NCBI RefSeq assembly: GCF_020379485.1
Contig: NC_063438.1
Span: forward strand, 1,674,001 to 1,738,000
Direction of reading: 5' to 3'
Length of the DNA: 64,000 nt
Source of the DNA: Brassica napus
Taxonomy: Eukaryota; Streptophyta; Magnoliopsida; Brassicales; Brassicaceae
The translations under genes and the position numbers were made by a program. The notes below the pieces were generated by a model. That model searched no databases. It was given only the letters and a program-made list of their open reading frames with translations, and was not told the DNA's origin. Below are positions 11,817 through 24,170 of this stretch, piece after piece; positions within the stretch are counted from its first letter, which is position 1; every line of letters starts with the position of its first letter.

Positions 11817-12233
11817 TATTATACACATATTTGTTTATGATATATTTGGTGGATGACAAAGTAAAAAACAAGAAATAATATAATAGTGATATATGATAAC
11901 AATAATCTTAGTATACACATACTCTTTCCATTTCGATTTAGTTGTCGTTGTAGTTGTAAGAAAAAAAATTGTTTCAAAATATGTGTCGTTTTAGAGTTTC
12001 AATGCAAAATTTATTAATAAGTTTTTTTATTTTATTTTTCAATTAGTTAAAATATGGTTAAGTGTATAGGTTGTGTGTTTATTTTAGAAATAAAATTATA
12101 TATTTTATTTATTTGTGTGTATAAATGACAATTAAAATGAAAAAGAGATAATATTTGTTTATAAGATATATTTGGTGGATGTCAAAGTAAAAAACGAGAA
12201 ATGGTATGATAGTGATATATGATATATCAATAT
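11817..12233. repeat. Direct repeats of ~85 bp flanking a candidate MITE
   Basis: The segment at 11817-11903 recurs at 12147-12233 with scattered changes (shared words include gatatatttggtggatg and agtgatatatgata). Between them, at about 11920-12151, a non-coding element has imperfect terminal inverted repeats: actctttccatttcgattta at the left, and the complement of aattaaaatgaaaaagagat at the right. This fits a MITE of the CTCCGTTTC type that sits in a duplicated segment. Confidence 0.5.
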
Positions 12234-12837
12234 CATCAATATTTGTAGGGAAGCATAAATCGTTACTCACGGGGACATCAGTATAAAAACTAGGGAAACT
12301 TGATTAAGCATATGTATTTACTCCACATGCTCTTCTGATGTATTCGAGTATTAAAGATACGTATTTTCGTCTTAAACTCTACACTCATAATACGGGAAAA
12401 GTATTCAAAGATAATACATTTCTTTTTAAATAAGATAAAGGCGTTTCCGTGACTCAGCGTCACAGGCGGCTCAAAACGACGTCTTCCTCGTCCACTTTAC
12501 TTTTTAATTTATTTTTTTCATTTAATTTTTAGTTATATACTTTTTTGGATCCGCCGCTATCTTCAGCCATTAAAGTTGGACGCAGAAACTCAGAAGCAAA
12601 AAAAGACGATAAAAATATTCATCATCATCTCTCTCTCTCCCTCTTCTCTGTTCACCCACCGTTCTTCTTCCTTCTTCTCCTCCTTTCTTTCCTTCATCCA
12701 CAAGCTTACATCTCAAGCTGAAATCAAATTTCTCTCGAGAAAGTGACACACAACAAGAACTCATCTTACTGAAACGTCACGAAACAGAGCATTACAGCGA
12801 AAGGGTGAGACAGGGGAAGCGCAAGTTGGTTTCTTTC

Positions 12838-14299
12838 ATGGATTCAAATACTCACAACCACCTCTACGACCCGAATCAAGTATCTTCTTCTTCCGGGTCG
12901 GGTCTTCTCCGCTTTAGATCTGCGCCGAGCTCTGTTCTCGCCGCGTTCGTAGACGACAACGACAAGACTGTGTTCAACTCAAATGAGTTCGAGAACAAGT
13001 CTCGTGTTTCATACGCCGCCGCTCCTCCGCCGCAGCAAGAGCCGTCGAGCTTCCTGGGTCTGCCGCCGCATTACCCAAAACAGAGTAACGGGATGATGAT
13101 GATGAACACGATTGGTTTGGATCAGTTTCTGAGTATGAATCATCATCATCACACGAGACCAGCTGAATCACATCTTCTCCGGCAAAGCAGCTCGCCCGCC
13201 GGGATGTTCACAAACCTCTCCGACCAAAACGGTACCGTTTTGGAACAATAAACAATAAAGTTTGACACTTTTGGAGTCCAAAGTTTAACTCTTTTAATGG
13301 TTTCTGTTATATTTACAATCGCAGGTTATTGTTACGTTGGTGAAGAAGAAGAAGAGGAAGAGAGTCCATCTCATCCCAACGGGTTAAGACGTCATAGCAG
13401 CCTCTCTTCAAGACCACCTTCTTCTCTGGGAATGCTCTCTCAGATACCTGAAATCGACTCGGAGAGTGTTCAGTATAGCCATTGGAATCATCCGTCGACC
13501 AGCTTCATTGATAACTTGTCCTCTCTCAAAAGAGAAACAGAGGACGATGGAAAGTTGTTTCACGGAGCTCAGGTAACTAACTATACTCTGGTTTAGTTCT
13601 ACCAAACCGGTTTATTTTGGTTCTTGGGACTATTACACATTATTACAAACATGTATTGTAGCTGGTTATTATAGAGCAATGAATGATAGTTTCAATTATT
13701 TTATTACAGATAATGTCGCATCACTTGAGTCTACCGAAGTCAGCCTCGGACATGGGTTCAGTGGATAAGTATCTGCAGCTACAAGACTCTGTTCCTTGTA
13801 AAGTTAGAGCCAAACGTGGCTGCGCCACACATCCTCGAAGCATCGCTGAACGTGTAAGTTCAACAATGCTTAGTTTTGAATCTACGAAGTCTGATAGGTA
13901 CTTGAAACAAATTATAATGTCATTTGTCAGGTAAGAAGAACAAAGATAAGTGAACGGATGAGGAAACTACAAGAGCTTGTTCCTAACATGGACAAGGTCC
14001 GTACACTAGTCCTGACACTTATTGTAATGAGGATTTTCTTGCATTAAATTGGTATTAATGTTTTTTTTTTTCGGTATCTCTTTGGTTCGATAGCAAACGA
14101 ACACTTCGGATATGTTGGATTTAGCTGTGGATTACATCAAAGATTTACAAAGACAGTACAAGGTAACCTAGTGATCATCGTGAAACAATAAAGGACCGGT
14201 TTGTGATTGAAACTTTTGTTTTTATGTTGGTTTACACAGATTCTAAACGAGAACAGAGCTAACTGCAAGTGTGTGAACAAGGAGAAGAATTTGATATAG
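12838..14299 (+). CDS. FBH4: bHLH transcription factor FBH4/bHLH130 (AKS3-like)
   Basis: Six exons: 12838-13231, 13325-13572, 13710-13853, 13931-13996, 14094-14162 and 14240-14299, giving 326 aa. Residues 1-131 start MDSNTHNHLYDPNQVSSSSG and are rich in Ser, His and Met. The bHLH domain is at about 247-307: basic region RAKRGCATHPRSIAERVRR, helix 1 RMRKLQELVPNMDK, then TSDMLDLAVDYIKDLQRQ. The basic region lacks the usual His5-Glu9-Arg13 pattern in its common form but matches the FBH/AKS subgroup. That subgroup binds E-boxes in the CONSTANS promoter and in guard-cell K+ channel promoters. The best match is At2g42280, whose position also fits. A GAAGAAGAAGAGGAAGAG run encodes a poly-Glu patch. 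The start at 12838 was preferred to the in-frame ATG at 12805 because homology begins at MDSN. Confidence 0.88.
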
Positions 14300-14619
14300 C
14301 GCACAACAAGGGTTGTGTATATAGGACTAAGGAAAGCAAAGAGAGAAAGGGATAAGATAGACACAATGTAATGTCTGAATATTTTTTTAGCCGAAACAGA
14401 CCAAACTGTCTTATATGTAAGCTCCTAGCAAAAATGCATATGCTTTCACCATATTATAAGCAATTATATAGGACTCCATTCATTTTTCTCTCTTTTTGTT
14501 TATTACATCCAAGTCAATTACAGTAATATCAGTACTTTCCAAGATTGTTTTGAGCAATTTTCTTTTTTATCCGGTGTGATGAAGATAGCTTCTTATGTCT
14601 TATTTAAAAAACTCATTGC

Positions 14620-14914
14620 CTAAAGCTATCTCTACTGAAATTCTATTTTTTTTTTCTATAATTTACATTAAAATAGAGTAACTAAAGTAATTTTTGCTTC
14701 AATGATAGTGTTATTTTATAATAGAGTTACTTTATTATAAAATAAAATATAAAAAATATCATATTTTTTTCTCTATACTTAGAGTGCAAAAATGACATTC
14801 TTTTATATTTCACTCCTAAGATCATTGAAGCAAAAATTACTCAATAATAAATTTATTTTATATTAATCTAAATTATAGAGGAAAAAATAGAGTGTTATTG
14901 GTGATAGTTTTAGC
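14620..14914. mobile_element. Fold-back MITE
   Basis: A 295-bp AT-rich element whose left third is matched by the reverse complement of its right third. The left end reads ctaaagctatc...attctatttttt...agtaatttttgcttcaatga and the right end mirrors it. The near full-length palindrome with no coding capacity is typical of a MITE. It lies between FBH4 and bHLH48. The target-site duplication is not clear. Confidence 0.7.
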
Positions 14915-15393
14915 ACTGACATCATTGTCTCTTTGGAAGTAAAATTAGGTTCCATTTCTTTTATATAAAAAAAGTTAGGTTTCATTAAAAATCTAATGAT
15001 ATGAGCAAAATTCTATGAGACCACCAAGCCACTAACTCTAGTGTGAGAGTAGTGACATTTTATTTCAAAATTTATAGAACCAAGCCCAAAAGGCCCAACT
15101 CATAAACATTGGGGTCCAAAGCGTCTCTCTCTCCATCATAATGGGTGCTTTCCCTCTCTAAATTTGTGTTGGCTTTTATTAGCAGACGCACTCCGAAGCA
15201 AACGTTGCTTTCTCTTCACTCCAAATAGCTCCCAAGCAATCTTTTTACCCCGAGAGAGAGATTTCAGCCGAACGATTTTGAAGCTCTAAGCGGTTTAACT
15301 AAAGCGAGTTGGATAAAGTCGGTCGGTTCTTTTTTTTTTTTCTTCTGTAATTTAACTCGGTTAAGTCCGGTTTACGCGTTAATTTCCCTTCTT

Positions 15394-17970
15394 ATGAATC
15401 ATCTGAACCAAATGTTCGGAGTTAGCTCCGGCGCTGGGCCGTACCGAGAGTCACCGATGACCGGACTTGAATCGCTCAATTTCATCGACGAAATCCAGCA
15501 ACTGGCGGCGACGTTCCCGCCGGATAACACCGGCTCCTTCACGGCTCTGCTCGAGATGCCGGCGACTCAGGCCGTGGAGCTTTTCACTTCGTCTTCTCCG
15601 GCCGCCGGAAACATCGCTCCTCCTACTCTCCACCCGCTTCGGAGATTAACCTTTCCTCCGGACCTCGCCGCGGTGATCGCTGCAGAGCAAAACGGAAACA
15701 TCTCCGGTGAGTCTTCGAGCTTCGGCATTAGAGTCAAGTCCGAGCCTGAAGAGACCGATTCATCTCAGCGGCTCGATTCTCATCCAACGGTGGAGAATCA
15801 GAATCGTAACAAGAGGAAAGAACGTGGGAAGAAGAAGGTGATTAATCAAATCAATCTCGATAGCTTGTAACACAAGTCACTAATATCCTTTTGACTTATA
15901 GGTCAAAAGCTCGATGAAGAAGACCAAGAGCTCTGACGAAGAAGCAGAGAAGCTTCCGTACGTTCATGTTAGAGCTCGTCGTGGTCAAGCTACTGATAAC
16001 CATAGCTTAGCAGAACGAGTTAAGTATAATACTAACTACTACACATCTCTTAAACGTCGTCGTTTTAACATTTAGTTAGTGGATATGTTAAACTCTTTGA
16101 TTATAGGCAAGAAGGGAGAAGATAAACGCACGAATGAAGCTGCTACAGGAACTAGTCCCAGGCTGTGACAAGGTGATAATAGACCTTTAATCAATAATTA
16201 GATTTTCATTTTGTGCTCAAAGTCAGAATCTTTCTTTTTATTATATGATTAAAAAATAGCTCTTTATTTTCCTCATCTTAAAGTGTATTCATTGAACTTG
16301 AAGCTTACTCCATAAATGAAGATAATGGCTTTTATTGTGTGAATGCTAGCTGGATTGTGCCCTTAAGGTTTTTGGTAGAGGGGACATGTTTTGGTGGATA
16401 GATGGAGATTAGAGTCTGTGTTTTGGGGTCCATCTTCTGATCTTAAGTAGAAAAAGTCTCAGGCTTTCTATGGAGGAGGGTGAGCAGTGTAGTATCGTCT
16501 CTAATAAGTTTGGTATCTATCAAGTAGAGAGAGGGTGAGGAGTGTGGTATAGTCACTAATATCTTTGGTTATATGCTTTGAATTGAGTCCCACTATACCT
16601 AATTGGTTGGAAGCATGATGTGACACTCTTGCAGACAGCTAAGTAATCGATATGTATATAAATCTTGGAGTTTAGCAGATATTATTGGTGGAGGGAGATG
16701 ATGATAAGTGACAACTCCTTAAAGAGTTTGTAACCTTTGTGGGGTTTTGAGACTTTGACTGTTTGTTCATGAACGAGAGGTGTTGTTGTTCTGGTTCGCT
16801 TTAATGGCAATGTTAACGTTGAATAGAGTTGAGATTGTAGAAGCCGTTAAGTTAGGACTCTGGGTCATTTTTTATGTTCTGACTTACCAGAAAATGAGCT
16901 TTGTGACCTGCAGATTCAGGGGACTGCATTGGTGCTAGATGAAATCATTAACCATGTGCAGTCTTTACAGCATCAAGTAGAGGTGGGACTTAATAAAACA
17001 ATAAGCTAATGAGTCCCTATGGTGCAACACTGTCACTTAACCTATGTTCTTCTTATTTTTCAGATGCTATCTATGAGACTTGCTGCAGTAAACCCAAGAA
17101 TCGATTTTAATCTCGACAGCCTATTGGCTTCACAAGTAAGTATCTAATTTGCATACAAGACTTAAAGTTCCATGTGATCTTCTTCTACAAAATTTAAGAT
17201 TCAAAAGTCTCATTGACCATGTTTCTCGTTTAAGTAAAACCATAGGGTACCTATCTTTCTTTGAGTAACCTTTTTAGTTGTATCTCAAAAAGTGAAACTT
17301 TTGTTGTATTTATTGATACAACATTAATCGAACCTATTATAGACTAGGCTTAAAGAAGTAGATCAACGTGGGGGAAATAAATACACATCCAGTACACTAG
17401 ACACAGAGACAGAGCCTATTGTTAACGCTAGGACTCAAGAAACAAAAAAAGGCTTTGGAAAGGACTCATTAGCCCTCTCAATAATATCATACAGAGATGG
17501 GTCAGAAACACGGACCACCTCTGTTCTGTTGTCTTTGATGGTGTCTTTTTTGTTATCTTTGCACAATTATTTTTTATGTGGGGGTCTAAGTCTTAAGTTC
17601 TTGTTGCTTCACGTTTCACCTATCCAATCTAATAATCAGATTTTGTTTCTCTGCAAATAACTTCTTATTAAATGACCTTGTACAGCTTGTAGACCATTTA
17701 AGAACCAGGTCCCACCCATTTAAAAATCTTGGTCTAGTAGGATTGATAATACAATCATCTCTAACAGAAGTTAAAAGTGTTTATCTCTATCTGCAGAACA
17801 GTTTTCTAATGGATGGTAGCTTCAACGGAGAGTTTTATCATCAGCTGCAACAGTGGCCTCTCGATGGTTACCACCAGACGGAATGGGGAAGAGAAGAGGA
17901 TCATCACGAAGCCAGTTTCTTGATGGGTTCAGCTACTTTACACTCAAATCAGGTGAAAATGGAGCTATAA
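15394..17970 (+). CDS. BHLH48: bHLH transcription factor bHLH48
   Basis: Six exons: 15394-15837, 15902-16018, 16107-16172, 16914-16982, 17064-17135 and 17797-17970, giving 313 aa. The N-terminus starts [15 protein letters not shown]. The bHLH domain (about residues 172-235) includes [36 protein letters not shown] and [18 protein letters not shown], with the His, Glu and Arg contacts of an E/G-box binder. After the bHLH come [16 protein letters not shown] and a C-terminal Gln/His region ending KMEL. It is the probable orthologue of At2g42300; the relatives bHLH48 and bHLH60 are linked to gibberellin and photoperiod control of flowering. Introns 3 and 5 are long (741 and 661 bp). The tandem placement of two unrelated-subgroup bHLH genes matches Arabidopsis. 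Confidence 0.9.
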
Positions 17971-18849
17971 GTTCCAAGCCAGTTGACATGTTTGTGTATA
18001 TATAAGAGAGAGATATATCTCCTGAGGTTTCGGTTGTTGAATTTAGAGGTAGAAGATGATTTTGAACTCACCATGGCCTCGCATATGTATAATTCAGAGA
18101 CAAATGTGACTGCTACTGCGCAATACGACGTCGTGTTCGAATATTATCCAATAATAATGATTAACCGGCCAACGTGACCTATTCGTTTTGGTTTAACGAA
18201 ATAATAACCGGACTAAAAGAACCGATTTTTTTAATCTAAAATCTGACCCAAAGCCACGAAGAATACCCGAAATTTTATTTGATTATCCGAATTAAATTTT
18301 TGAAAATTAAGAATTTTATCCAAATCTAAAACATACCCAAAAACGCAAATATGAAATTAAAAAAAAAACACATATATACTTAATATATAATAGAAGTTTC
18401 GGGTTTTTGGGTATTTTATTAGTGTTTCGGATTCGGTTCGGATTGGGTCCAAGACCCGCGAATCTTCCACAACGAGATCCAATAAAGTAAAAATATTGGT
18501 TCGGTTTTTATCCGAACCAGAATCGATTTCAGATCGGATCATCAGATAAATGCCCAGGCCTAGCGAAAATAATGATGAATCAAACTAACTTAAAAAAAAA
18601 ACTATACAGCTATAATTGTTAGATAATTACCAAATCTAAACCAGTTGAACCTAAAAATCAATCAAAATCAAACAATAAATCGACCTGGGTAAATTTCTAA
18701 TTAAACCGACGATACAGATAAACCAAACCAGATTCCTCGGTTCAGGTATCGAGTGAAGTAAACCAATTAGGTATATATCCGAACACTCAACAAATCCAAT
18801 CGATTCCCCCATTTCGTCTCTTTCGCTTTTACATCACAAAACCGAAGCG
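17971..18849. repeat. Intergenic with CCGAAC-type element copy 3
   Basis: After the bHLH48 3' region, 18180-18563 holds a shorter relative of the CCGAAC dispersed family (words such as ttcggttcgg, tatccgaaccag and the terminal atgcccaggcctag). The next 280 bp, up to the ESSS start codon, are AT-rich with several aaccgaac/aaccagtt words and no obvious TATA box. Confidence 0.6.
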
Positions 18850-19191
18850 ATGCAGTCATTGACCGTCGCAGCAGCGAAGACGCTACGAAACCGGATCTTC
18901 TCCCGGTCCGGATCCACATCCGCCGGGCCGAGCCGCTGGGCCACGCCGGGCCACGAGGAGCAGCCCAAGGGCTACTTCATGAACCGCACCCCTCCGCCGC
19001 CGGGACAGTCGCGCAAATGGGAGGACTGGGAGCTTCCTTGCTACATCACGAGCTTCCTCACGATCGTCATCCTCGGCGTCGGGCTCAACGCTAAACCCGA
19101 TCTCTCGATCGAGACTTGGGCTCATCAGAAGGCCCTGGAACGCCTCGAGATGGAGAGGCTCGCTTCGTCAGCCGGAGATTCTTCCGATTGA
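18850..19191 (+). CDS. Mitochondrial complex I ESSS/NDUFB11-like subunit
   Basis: A single uninterrupted reading frame of 113 aa that is GC-rich compared with its surroundings. Residues 1-45 (MQSLTVAAAKTLRNRIFSRS...) are basic and Ser/Ala-rich, as expected of a mitochondrial targeting region. The conserved core WEDWELPCYITSFLTIVILG provides one transmembrane helix (about residues 62-78). It is followed by LNAKPDLSIETWAHQKALER, the signature of the plant ESSS subunit of NADH:ubiquinone oxidoreductase (At2g42310/At3g57785 type). The protein sits in the membrane arm of complex I in the inner mitochondrial membrane. With OEP16-3 it is the second complex I gene in the window; I see no functional linkage. 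Confidence 0.9.
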   Translation: MQSLTVAAAKTLRNRIFSRSGSTSAGPSRWATPGHEEQPKGYFMNRTPPPPGQSRKWEDWELPCYITSFLTIVILGVGLNAKPDLSIETWAHQKALERLEMERLASSAGDSSD

Positions 19192-21322
19192 GCTTCACCG
19201 CTTGATCTCCGGAAGGTGGATTGTGGCGATCGAGAAGACTTGGAGAGTTAGGGCTTTCTGAAGAAGTTTGTTTTGGATATCGTTTGTTTAGTCGATAATG
19301 ATGAAATAAGTGTTATTTAACTGTTTTTTGACGCATTACATTTCTCAAAGTTGATCACTTTTGATACAACATCTGCAATTTGATTTGCTCCTTCGAAGAA
19401 AGTTTCTGTCTTTATGCATTTTGCTTCTTGATCCATCGTTAGGAGATGGAGTGTTCCTCTGTTTTGTAGACACGGCATGCTTTAGTTTTCGATATGGGAT
19501 ATGATTGATTATTATACCTTTGTGCAGCGTTGACATTGAGTTTCTTCGGTTTTGTTAATGGTTAGGCTTTTACATGATTCGAACAGGCTCATTAGTGTTG
19601 ATTTTGGCTATGGTATGTGACTATAGCTTTGTGCAGCGCTCACATTGAGTTTGGTATGATCTTTTAAAGTGGTATCGGCCATTGCTTAATGCTGCAATAA
19701 CACTAGATTTCAGTTTCTTCTTTTTTTTGGTTTTGGTTGGGCTTTTAGTGCTCATTGCGTCAGGGTTGGGTGCTGGGTAGTTCAAATAATAGTTGGAGTC
19801 GAGTTCTCATGGGATTAGCCTTTGTCAGTTAGATGCAGAACACTAGATTTCAATTGTGGAATTTACTGCTTATTGCATCAGTACTGGATGTTTGAACAAT
19901 TCAGTAATGGCTAACAGTATTGTATTACGATGTGTGAATGATGATTTGAATCTTTGTAAAAATAGTTGTTTGCATTTGTGGGGTAACTGGTAGTATATAT
20001 TAAGGAGCTTGATCAATTACTTGAATAAGTCACAGTTTGGAATTGAGGAGAACTTCGCTCGAATTTGGACTTTCTATTGAATTCACTGCTATTTCAAGTA
20101 GTTTCTCAAATCTTCTGATTAGTTTCCTTGAGCGTTAAATATAGACAAACACTCTTGCAAGCATTCTTCATTGTTATTTGCTGTTTGCGATCCTCAAATT
20201 GCATCACATCGAGAGGGCTACTGTTGTGATAACTTCTTTCTCTGTGTGTTTGTCTCCCGGGATTATAATTGAGTAGCACTATTGAATCACTGTAAGAACT
20301 ACGTAGACATCACTTCACTCTTCAGTTTCCACTTGTTTTTCTTTTCACTGAAGAAGAAAGCCATGTGAAGAACCTCTGTCCTCTTATCTCTTTCCTCGGT
20401 ACATGCATATGTTCTTCTTTCGTAAATTCCAACTATTCACTAAAAAATGAACAGTTTGTAGTCGTATGTAATTTGATGTCGGTGTCGGTGGAGTCAGTGC
20501 GATAAGTTTTGGACAAAAGCGAAAAGCGACTCTTTTGGTCATTTAAATAGAGAAAGAAGCTACTATTTCGGGTAGTAATGTGACCGGCTATATCCGGTGA
20601 ACAGTCGAGCCACCGACACAACCTTCCATAGTTTCACGACAATGATCACTGTCCGTATCGCACACGATCCACGTTTCTATTTATTTAAAGAAAGAAACCA
20701 TAACTTCCCGCACTCGGATCTCCCATAGTATGTGTAAACTAGCATTACTATTGGACTAAAGGTAAAGAACAGCAAATCTGAGAGTACACTTCACTCTTGA
20801 GCAGACCCGTCTTGAAGAGAGTCATGATTTGAATGTAAAACACACAGTTTGCTCTGTTTCTTCACTGGTAAGTCTTCTTTTTCTTTTGCCCTCAGTCTTT
20901 TACTAGCTTGTTGAACTCTCAAGTGACGTCATGGTTGTTCCATGCTCTGTTTATCTCTCTGTTACTGATAACTTTTTGGATACTTTTTGAAAATTCAGTT
21001 CCTATTCATCTAAGTCCCTAAGATAAAGCACCTAGTTTCTATATTAGCCAACTATGAACAAGCTGCTGGGACCTAAAATGCCACAGTAGACTAAGACAAA
21101 ACATAGCAAGTCTGATTATGTCCTTTTCTTCCTTCACTATATGTTATATTGTTTTTTTTTTGAAAAAAAATACTATGTTATATTGTTTTCAGCTGTGATT
21201 TTTTTTACATTTTGTTCATAATTCTTTCTTCTCTGTAGGGTAAAACAGATCTTCTTGGATCGTTTACTCACTCGGAAGTTGAGAAAGTAACTGTTGCGTT
21301 GGCTTTTTATTGAAAGAGCTTC
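19192..21322. other. Intergenic/5' UTR region before the gar2-like gene
   Basis: About 2.1 kb with no convincing coding sequence. The last 500 bp look transcribed: a leader around 20800-20870 ending at a GTAAGTCTTC donor, then a T-rich tract and TCTGTAG at about 21238. This would be a 5' UTR intron for the next gene. The rest (19200-20700) shows repeated motifs such as 'cactagatttcag/aat' and 'tttgtgcagcg' but no long ORF. Confidence 0.4.
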
Positions 21323-23648
21323 ATGATGAAGGAGAGAACAACCAACAATGTCCTGTCAAAGCGATCTACCAAGAACGGAAGAAAAGACCAGAAGCTGCAG
21401 AAGAAGAATAGCCAGAAAAGATTGTCAGAACAAGAGAAACACATTGACTCAGATCCATCTGAGGCTTACGAGGCGGTAGATGTCGCTTACTTGGATGATG
21501 ACGTAACTGAAAGAAAGGAGAAAGAAGCTCGTGAATGTATCAATGCTGACGTGTGGGAAGATGCTTCTAATGGTGCTCTTAGTGCTGGAAGCGAGAACGA
21601 GTCCCCTGATGTAGTACACTTTGACGATGTATCTTCCAGAGAGAAGATTAAGCATCTGGAGAAGAGAATCGAGAGACTTGAAGAGGAGCTTAGAGAAGTT
21701 GCAGCACTCGAGATCTCTCTTTACTCTGTTGTCCCAGATCATTCCAGCTCTTCACACAAGCTCCACACGCCCGCAAGGCGTCTTTCCAGAATCTACATCC
21801 ACGCATGTAAGCATTTCACTCGAGGAAAGCGTGCTAGGATCGCTACAAACTCTGTTTCTGGTCTTGTTTTGGTTGCAAGATCTTGTGGGAATGATGTTTC
21901 AAGGTAAAAACAAAGACTATATACTTAGCATGTGAGTACAGGATCTTGATTCTCTCTAAACACATTTTTTATTGTAAGGTTGACCTTCTGGTTATCAAAC
22001 ATCATATCTCTAAGGGAGATCATTTCACAGGCCTTTGGTAAGTCTCATCACACCTCTGAATCAAATGGGAGTAAGAAAGGTCTCCAACAGCTTCTGGAGG
22101 ATTGGCAAGAAACTGAAATGTTTACTACTTCGCTTGAAACAATCGAACAGTGAATCTTCTCTAGAATCGTTGAGTCTGTTTGGTGGCAGGTATATAAAAA
22201 GATTGAGCTTCTTCTAAGTTTTTTGTTTATGAAGATTCTCTCACTTTTGCTTCTCTTATCTTTAAGGTCTTTACTCCTTATATGCAATCCACTGAAAGCA
22301 ACTCATCTGAGAAGCAAGGAAGCTTTTCTACTAGTCTATGGAACAATGCTTTCCGAGAAGCTCTGCAAAGGCTTTGTCCTGTGAGAGGTGCTGGACATGA
22401 ATGTGGTTGCTTACCTGTTTTGGCTAGAATGGTAATAAGATACTTCAATTTGTTTATGTTATAATGACATAGAGAATCATAGCTGTCTAATAACATATGC
22501 AAGTGGAGCATGGTCTAAAACTAAGAATTAAAATAAATATATGGTCTAAATTTTAAAAAATTTAGATAAAATGCTAAATTTAGAGTTTATGATTTCAAAA
22601 AAGATGTTTAGTATATTAGATAGAAGTATTAGCTTCTAAAAACTACTTCATTTTACATATTTAAATATACAGTTAATATTTTTTTTGAACATGGCTTAGA
22701 AATCATATTCTTTATTATTGTCTTTAAACAGGTGATGGAGAAGTGTATCAGTAGATTTGATGTAGCCATGTTCAACGCTATTCTGCGAGAGTCAGAACAT
22801 CAGATTCCAACTGATCCAGTCTCAGATCCTATTCTTGATTCCAAGGTTCTGCCTATTCCTGCTGGAGAGTTAAGCTTTGGATCAGGAGCACAACTCAAAA
22901 ACGCGGTAACCAAAAGAAAACAAACTTCAGTTTTGTCATAGCAGTTAGAGAGTTGAATAATGTTTGACTAATCCAGTAGCATAAAATTCTCTGTTGTAGA
23001 TTGGCAACTGGTCTAGATGCCTTACTGAAATGTTCGGCATGAACAGCGAAGATGATGATGATGATGATCATGTAGAAAGTGATGGTAAAGCCTTTGTATT
23101 GTTAAATGAACTTAGTGATCTTCTTATGCTCCCAAAAGACATGCTTACTGAAAGTTCCATTAGAGAAGAGATATGTCCATCAATTACACTTCCACTAATC
23201 AAAAGAATACTATGCAACTTCACTCCTGATGAGTTCTGTCCAGATCATGTACCCGGAGCTGTCCTAGAAGAGCTTAACTCTGCTGAGGTACAAGTTAGGA
23301 TTCTCTTTCTCATAATCCGGAAAGTGATTTTAGAACATCTTTTTTTTGTTATATTTTTTTTTTCAGAGCAATGGTGATGAGACGCTACCAGAAGAAAGCT
23401 TCCCTTATGCAGCTTCCTCAGTTTCTTACACACCTCCATCGACCATGAATGTAGGAGAGAAAGTTGCAGAGCTTGCAGGGAAAATGTCAAGGAATGTGTC
23501 TATGATACAGAGCAGAGGGTACACTAGTGACGAGGAGCTTGAGGAACTGGACTCTCCTCTTACATCCATAGTAGACAAATCCAGTGACGTTACTGATTCA
23601 TTCACCTCAAATGAAAGATACAAGCTTCTTCGACAAGTGTGGGTTTAG
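21323..23648 (+). pseudogene. gar2-related/dilute-like protein gene with internal TGA
   Basis: Six exons can be joined: 21323-21903, 21979-22189, 22267-22431, 22732-22905, 23000-23287 and 23367-23648, for about 566 codons. The N-terminus is Lys/Glu-rich with a coiled coil (KIKHLEKRIERLEEELREV). The C-terminal half resembles the plant family annotated 'nucleolar protein gar2-related' (At2g42320/At3g57780) and has features of a dilute-like globular domain (VFTPYMQST, LCPVRGAGHECGCLPVLARM). In the frame running through exon 2, codon 252 (22151-22153) is TGA. It is followed directly by IFSRIVESVWWQ, where the family has WIFSRIVESVWWQ as I recall it. The change is TGG to TGA, and everything downstream is intact and in frame. 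The gene is thus either a recent null allele, a truncated protein of 251 aa, or a sequence error. I call it a pseudogene candidate, not a certainty. Confidence 0.72.
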
Positions 23649-24170
23649 TTTAGTGATTAAATGGATCCAATTAAAAGTGTAATTAGTGTGTGTGTTACTG
23701 TGAACTATGCCCTATCCAGTAACCAAAACAACACATGAAATTACCAATTCAAATAGTGATTCTTTACCTAATAACTGAAAGGAAAAAAGGAATGACAATT
23801 CTTTTTTTTTACCTCTGTTTAATTTTTTTTTTTCGAAAGAATATTAAATTAATTCAAGCAAAAAAACTGTTTTACACTTTGTGTTACATTGGAACAGAGA
23901 TTTTTAATAAAATCTAATCAAAAGCTGAGCCTTGAATAGTTATCGAGTGGCAAACCATTTGGTTAAACCTCCTCAGTGAGCCTTGTCACAGATGGAGGAG
24001 AGCCTGTTACGAACAATCTTATCCACCATTTGAATTAGTTGGTCAGGTGTCATTTTCCTACTGAGATATGTGTTCCAAGCTACTCTTTGGTGTCATAGTG
24101 GATTCTGACTCTTAAGAACATTTTTTACTTAGAGGTTATACATTTAATGTATTACCTAACACTTGCTGGT
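23649..24170. other. Convergent intergenic region
   Basis: About 520 bp between the 3' ends of the gar2-like gene and the ZRK gene. It is AT-rich with a poly-T tract at 23822-23832. I see no coding region. Confidence 0.5.

Larger units (their letters stand above)
8612..12837. other. 4.2 kb intergenic region, mostly non-coding
   Basis: No convincing gene is visible between the divergent UVI4 and FBH4 genes. The region holds the UVI4 promoter (paired GGCCCA words at 9165 and 9189, and GGCGGGAT at about 9067, which resembles an E2F site), a 70-bp perfect tandem duplication (9604-9743), a candidate MITE (11920-12151) between two 80-bp direct repeats, and the CT-rich 5' leader of FBH4 (about 12620-12720). 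A minus-strand CTATAAATAG word at about 11451-11460 could be a TATA box, but no gene follows that I recognise. Confidence 0.5.

Noticed and set aside
22038..22160. Alternative splicing that skips the TGA in the gar2-like gene
   Set aside because: The GTAAGT after GCCTTTG at 22038 can be joined to CTCTAG at about 22162, but this breaks the frame that reads VESVWWQ. No in-frame bypass is visible.
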